Origin: an uncultured Lachnospiraceae bacterium
Lineage (GTDB): Bacteria > Bacillota > Clostridia > Lachnospirales > Lachnospiraceae
Assembly: GCA_900553305.1 (NCBI GenBank)
Contig: USDI01000122.1
Span: forward strand, 1-6,718
Length of the DNA: 6,718 nucleotides
Direction of reading: 5' to 3'
The first letter of the stretch is position 1. Each line of letters begins with the position of its first letter. Below the pieces are notes generated by a model. That model did not search any database. It worked only from the letters and a program-made list of their open reading frames with translations, and was not told the DNA's origin. Shown here in pieces: positions 5,543 through 6,718 of the stretch. The position numbers were made by a program, and so were the translations under genes.

Positions 5543-5768
5543 GGCTCATTGCTCACAAACATGCACCACCTTGCCTCCAGGCTTCCATCATGGCTCATTG
5601 CTCACAAACATGCACCGCCTTGCCTCCAGGCTTCCGGCATGGCTCATTGCTCACAAACAAACACCACCTTGCCTCCAGACTTCCGGCATGGCTCATTGCC
5701 CACAACCATGCACCACCTTGCCTCCAGGCTTCCAACATGGCTCATTGCCCACAAGCATGCTCCACCTT
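5522..5768. repeat. 49-bp tandem repeat array, about five copies
   Basis: The phrase ATGGCTCATTGC occurs at 5541, 5590, 5639, 5688 and 5737, each exactly 49 bp apart. Four full units (5541-5736) are flanked by a partial degenerate one at 5522-5540 and a partial one at 5737-5768. Each unit runs ATGGCTCATTGC, then (T/C)CACAA, then roughly CATGCACCACC, then TTGCCTCCAGGCTTCC and three variable bases. The third unit has CAAACACC for CATGCACC; the fourth and fifth have GCCCAC for GCTCAC. There are no unique spacers. The array abuts the stop codon of the EAL gene (TAA, 5769-5767), so it is probably transcribed as its 3' untranslated region. No protein is evident. It behaves like a minisatellite; its role is unknown. 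Confidence 0.95.
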
Positions 5769-6718
5769 ATTCCTTCTCCTCCAGCAGTCCCTCAAACTCT
5801 TCCGGCGGCATCGGCTTATAGAAATAATACCCCTGCACATACTTTCCGCCCTGTTCTTTAATGAATTCCACCTGCTCGTCCGTCTCCACGCCTTCGGAAA
5901 CCGTCTTAAAGTGCAGATTATTGGAAAGCTGCATAATTGCAGAGATAACTGCCTTGTTCTTATCATCCATCTTATTTTTCATAAAAAATCCGCCATCAAT
6001 CTTGATAATATCAACCGGCAGGGATTTCATAAAGTTAAGTGTCGAGTATCCAGCACCAAAATCATCCATGGAAATCACAAATCCCACAGCCTTTAACCGC
6101 TTAATCATATCAATCAGACGATCCGCATCCTGGAAGAAGACGCTCTCGGTAATCTCCAACTCAATCTGCTCCGGACGTAAATCGTACACATCACACAAAG
6201 CCTCCATATGTTCCGGCAGATGATCGTCCATCAGATGCAGGCGGGACAGATTCACTGAAATCACCGGAACCTTCTTTCCTTCCTGCAGCCATTTGTGAAT
6301 CATCCGGAAGGTCTCTTCATACACAAACCGGTCAATCTCCACAATCATACCGGTCTCTTCGGCAAGCGGGACAAACTTTCCCGGCGGAACCAGCTTACCA
6401 TCCTTATCCTTCAGACGGACCAATGCTTCCGCACCACTGATCTTTCCGGTAGTAATATCCACCTTTGACTGAAAATAGACACAAAAGCCCCCATTCTCCA
6501 ATGCATCCTTCATAATCCGGTTCATGGCTTCCTTTTCATTTTCACGAGTCTCAAATTCTCTGGTATACACGTAAATTCCACTTGTCTCGTAAAAATTAAA
6601 TTTTGCCATATTCCGTGCCTTCATTGCTTTATCAATCGAGCGGTTGATATCCGTTTCTTCCGGAGAGATCGCATAAATACCGCCAAAGCAATTGATGTTT
6701 CCCCCAGCATAGCCTACT
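5767..6718 (-). CDS. GGDEF-like/EAL domain cyclic-di-GMP phosphodiesterase, C-terminal part
   Basis: The gene enters from the right edge; 316 residues are visible. The first ~35 (CFGGIYAISPEETDINRSIDKAMKARNMAK) fit the C-terminal end of a GGDEF domain; its active-site motif is outside the window, so it may be catalytic or degenerate. A full EAL domain follows, which hydrolyses cyclic-di-GMP to pGpG. All its key residues are present: Glu in EALVR (97-101), Asn156 in SVNLSR, Glu188 in ELEITES, the Asp pair 218-219 in DDFGAGYSTL, Lys239 in IIKID, Glu275/Glu278 in SEGVET, and Gln295 in VQGYYFYKP. It should be an active phosphodiesterase. An internal ATG at 6624 lies after the GGDEF end and is not the start, because the reading frame stays open to the window edge with domain-like sequence. 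The stop codon abuts a 49-bp repeat array and the transcript should end at the 5430-5490 hairpin. Confidence 0.93.
   Translation of the reverse strand, partial: VGYAGGNINCFGGIYAISPEETDINRSIDKAMKARNMAKFNFYETSGIYVYTREFETRENEKEAMNRIMKDALENGGFCVYFQSKVDITTGKISGAEALVRLKDKDGKLVPPGKFVPLAEETGMIVEIDRFVYEETFRMIHKWLQEGKKVPVISVNLSRLHLMDDHLPEHMEALCDVYDLRPEQIELEITESVFFQDADRLIDMIKRLKAVGFVISMDDFGAGYSTLNFMKSLPVDIIKIDGGFFMKNKMDDKNKAVISAIMQLSNNLHFKTVSEGVETDEQVEFIKEQGGKYVQGYYFYKPMPPEEFEGLLEEKE

Noticed and set aside
5292..5549. Minus-strand 85-codon frame across tRNA-Lys
   Set aside because: It is antisense to the tRNA (GPPGVRTLDTLIKSQV is a typical artefact of antisense tRNA translation) and crosses two terminators.
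5522..5768. CRISPR array
   Set aside because: The units are directly contiguous at 49 bp with no unique spacers, and there are no cas genes nearby.
5395..5768. Insertion sequence or MITE
   Set aside because: Inverted repeats are present but there is no transposase, and no target-site duplication could be seen; tandem units fit local duplication better.
5425..6096. Plus-strand 223-codon frame through the array and into the EAL gene
   Set aside because: It is made of the terminator, frame-shifting repeat units and the antisense of a well-supported EAL domain.

Overview
The window looks like a piece of a Clostridia chromosome, most likely Lachnospiraceae. The reasons are a moderate GC content, strong AGGAGG-type ribosome binding sites, sigma-A promoters, a tRNA gene without an encoded CCA end, and Firmicutes-like protein sequences. 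This placement is an inference from sequence character, not from a database match. Every protein gene is on the minus strand; the only plus-strand gene is a tRNA-Lys.

Read in the direction of minus-strand transcription (right to left), the layout is as follows. (1) At 6718-5767 is the 3' part of a cyclic-di-GMP signalling gene: the end of a GGDEF-like domain followed by a complete EAL phosphodiesterase domain. (2) At 5768-5359 is a gene-free stretch that is unusually structured. It holds a 49-bp tandem repeat array of about five copies that begins at the EAL stop codon, then a nested hairpin, a long two-way terminator hairpin, an inverted partial copy of the repeat, and the terminator of the tRNA. 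(3) At 5286-5358 (plus strand) is tRNA-Lys(CTT), convergent with the EAL gene. (4) At 5285-5138 is a divergent control region in which the tRNA promoter and the tatD promoter overlap and are arranged symmetrically around one base pair. (5) At 5137-3454 is a two-gene housekeeping operon, tatD then ksgA (rsmA), ending in a weak hairpin terminator. (6) At 3407-1 is a second operon with a clear sigma-A promoter. It encodes a large protein of about 1020 residues (TPR-like N-terminus, very long acidic linker, degenerate AAA+-like C-terminus) followed 18 bp later by the start of glgB, the glycogen branching enzyme, which runs off the window.

The protein genes themselves are mostly ordinary: 16S rRNA maturation, a TatD-type metal-dependent hydrolase, glycogen synthesis and c-di-GMP turnover. 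The points that deserve a second look are the 49-bp array with its inverted partner at the ends of two convergent genes, the symmetric tRNA/tatD promoter, and the unassigned TPR/acidic/AAA-like protein co-transcribed with glgB. I see no CRISPR array, transposase, phage gene or recognisable defence system.
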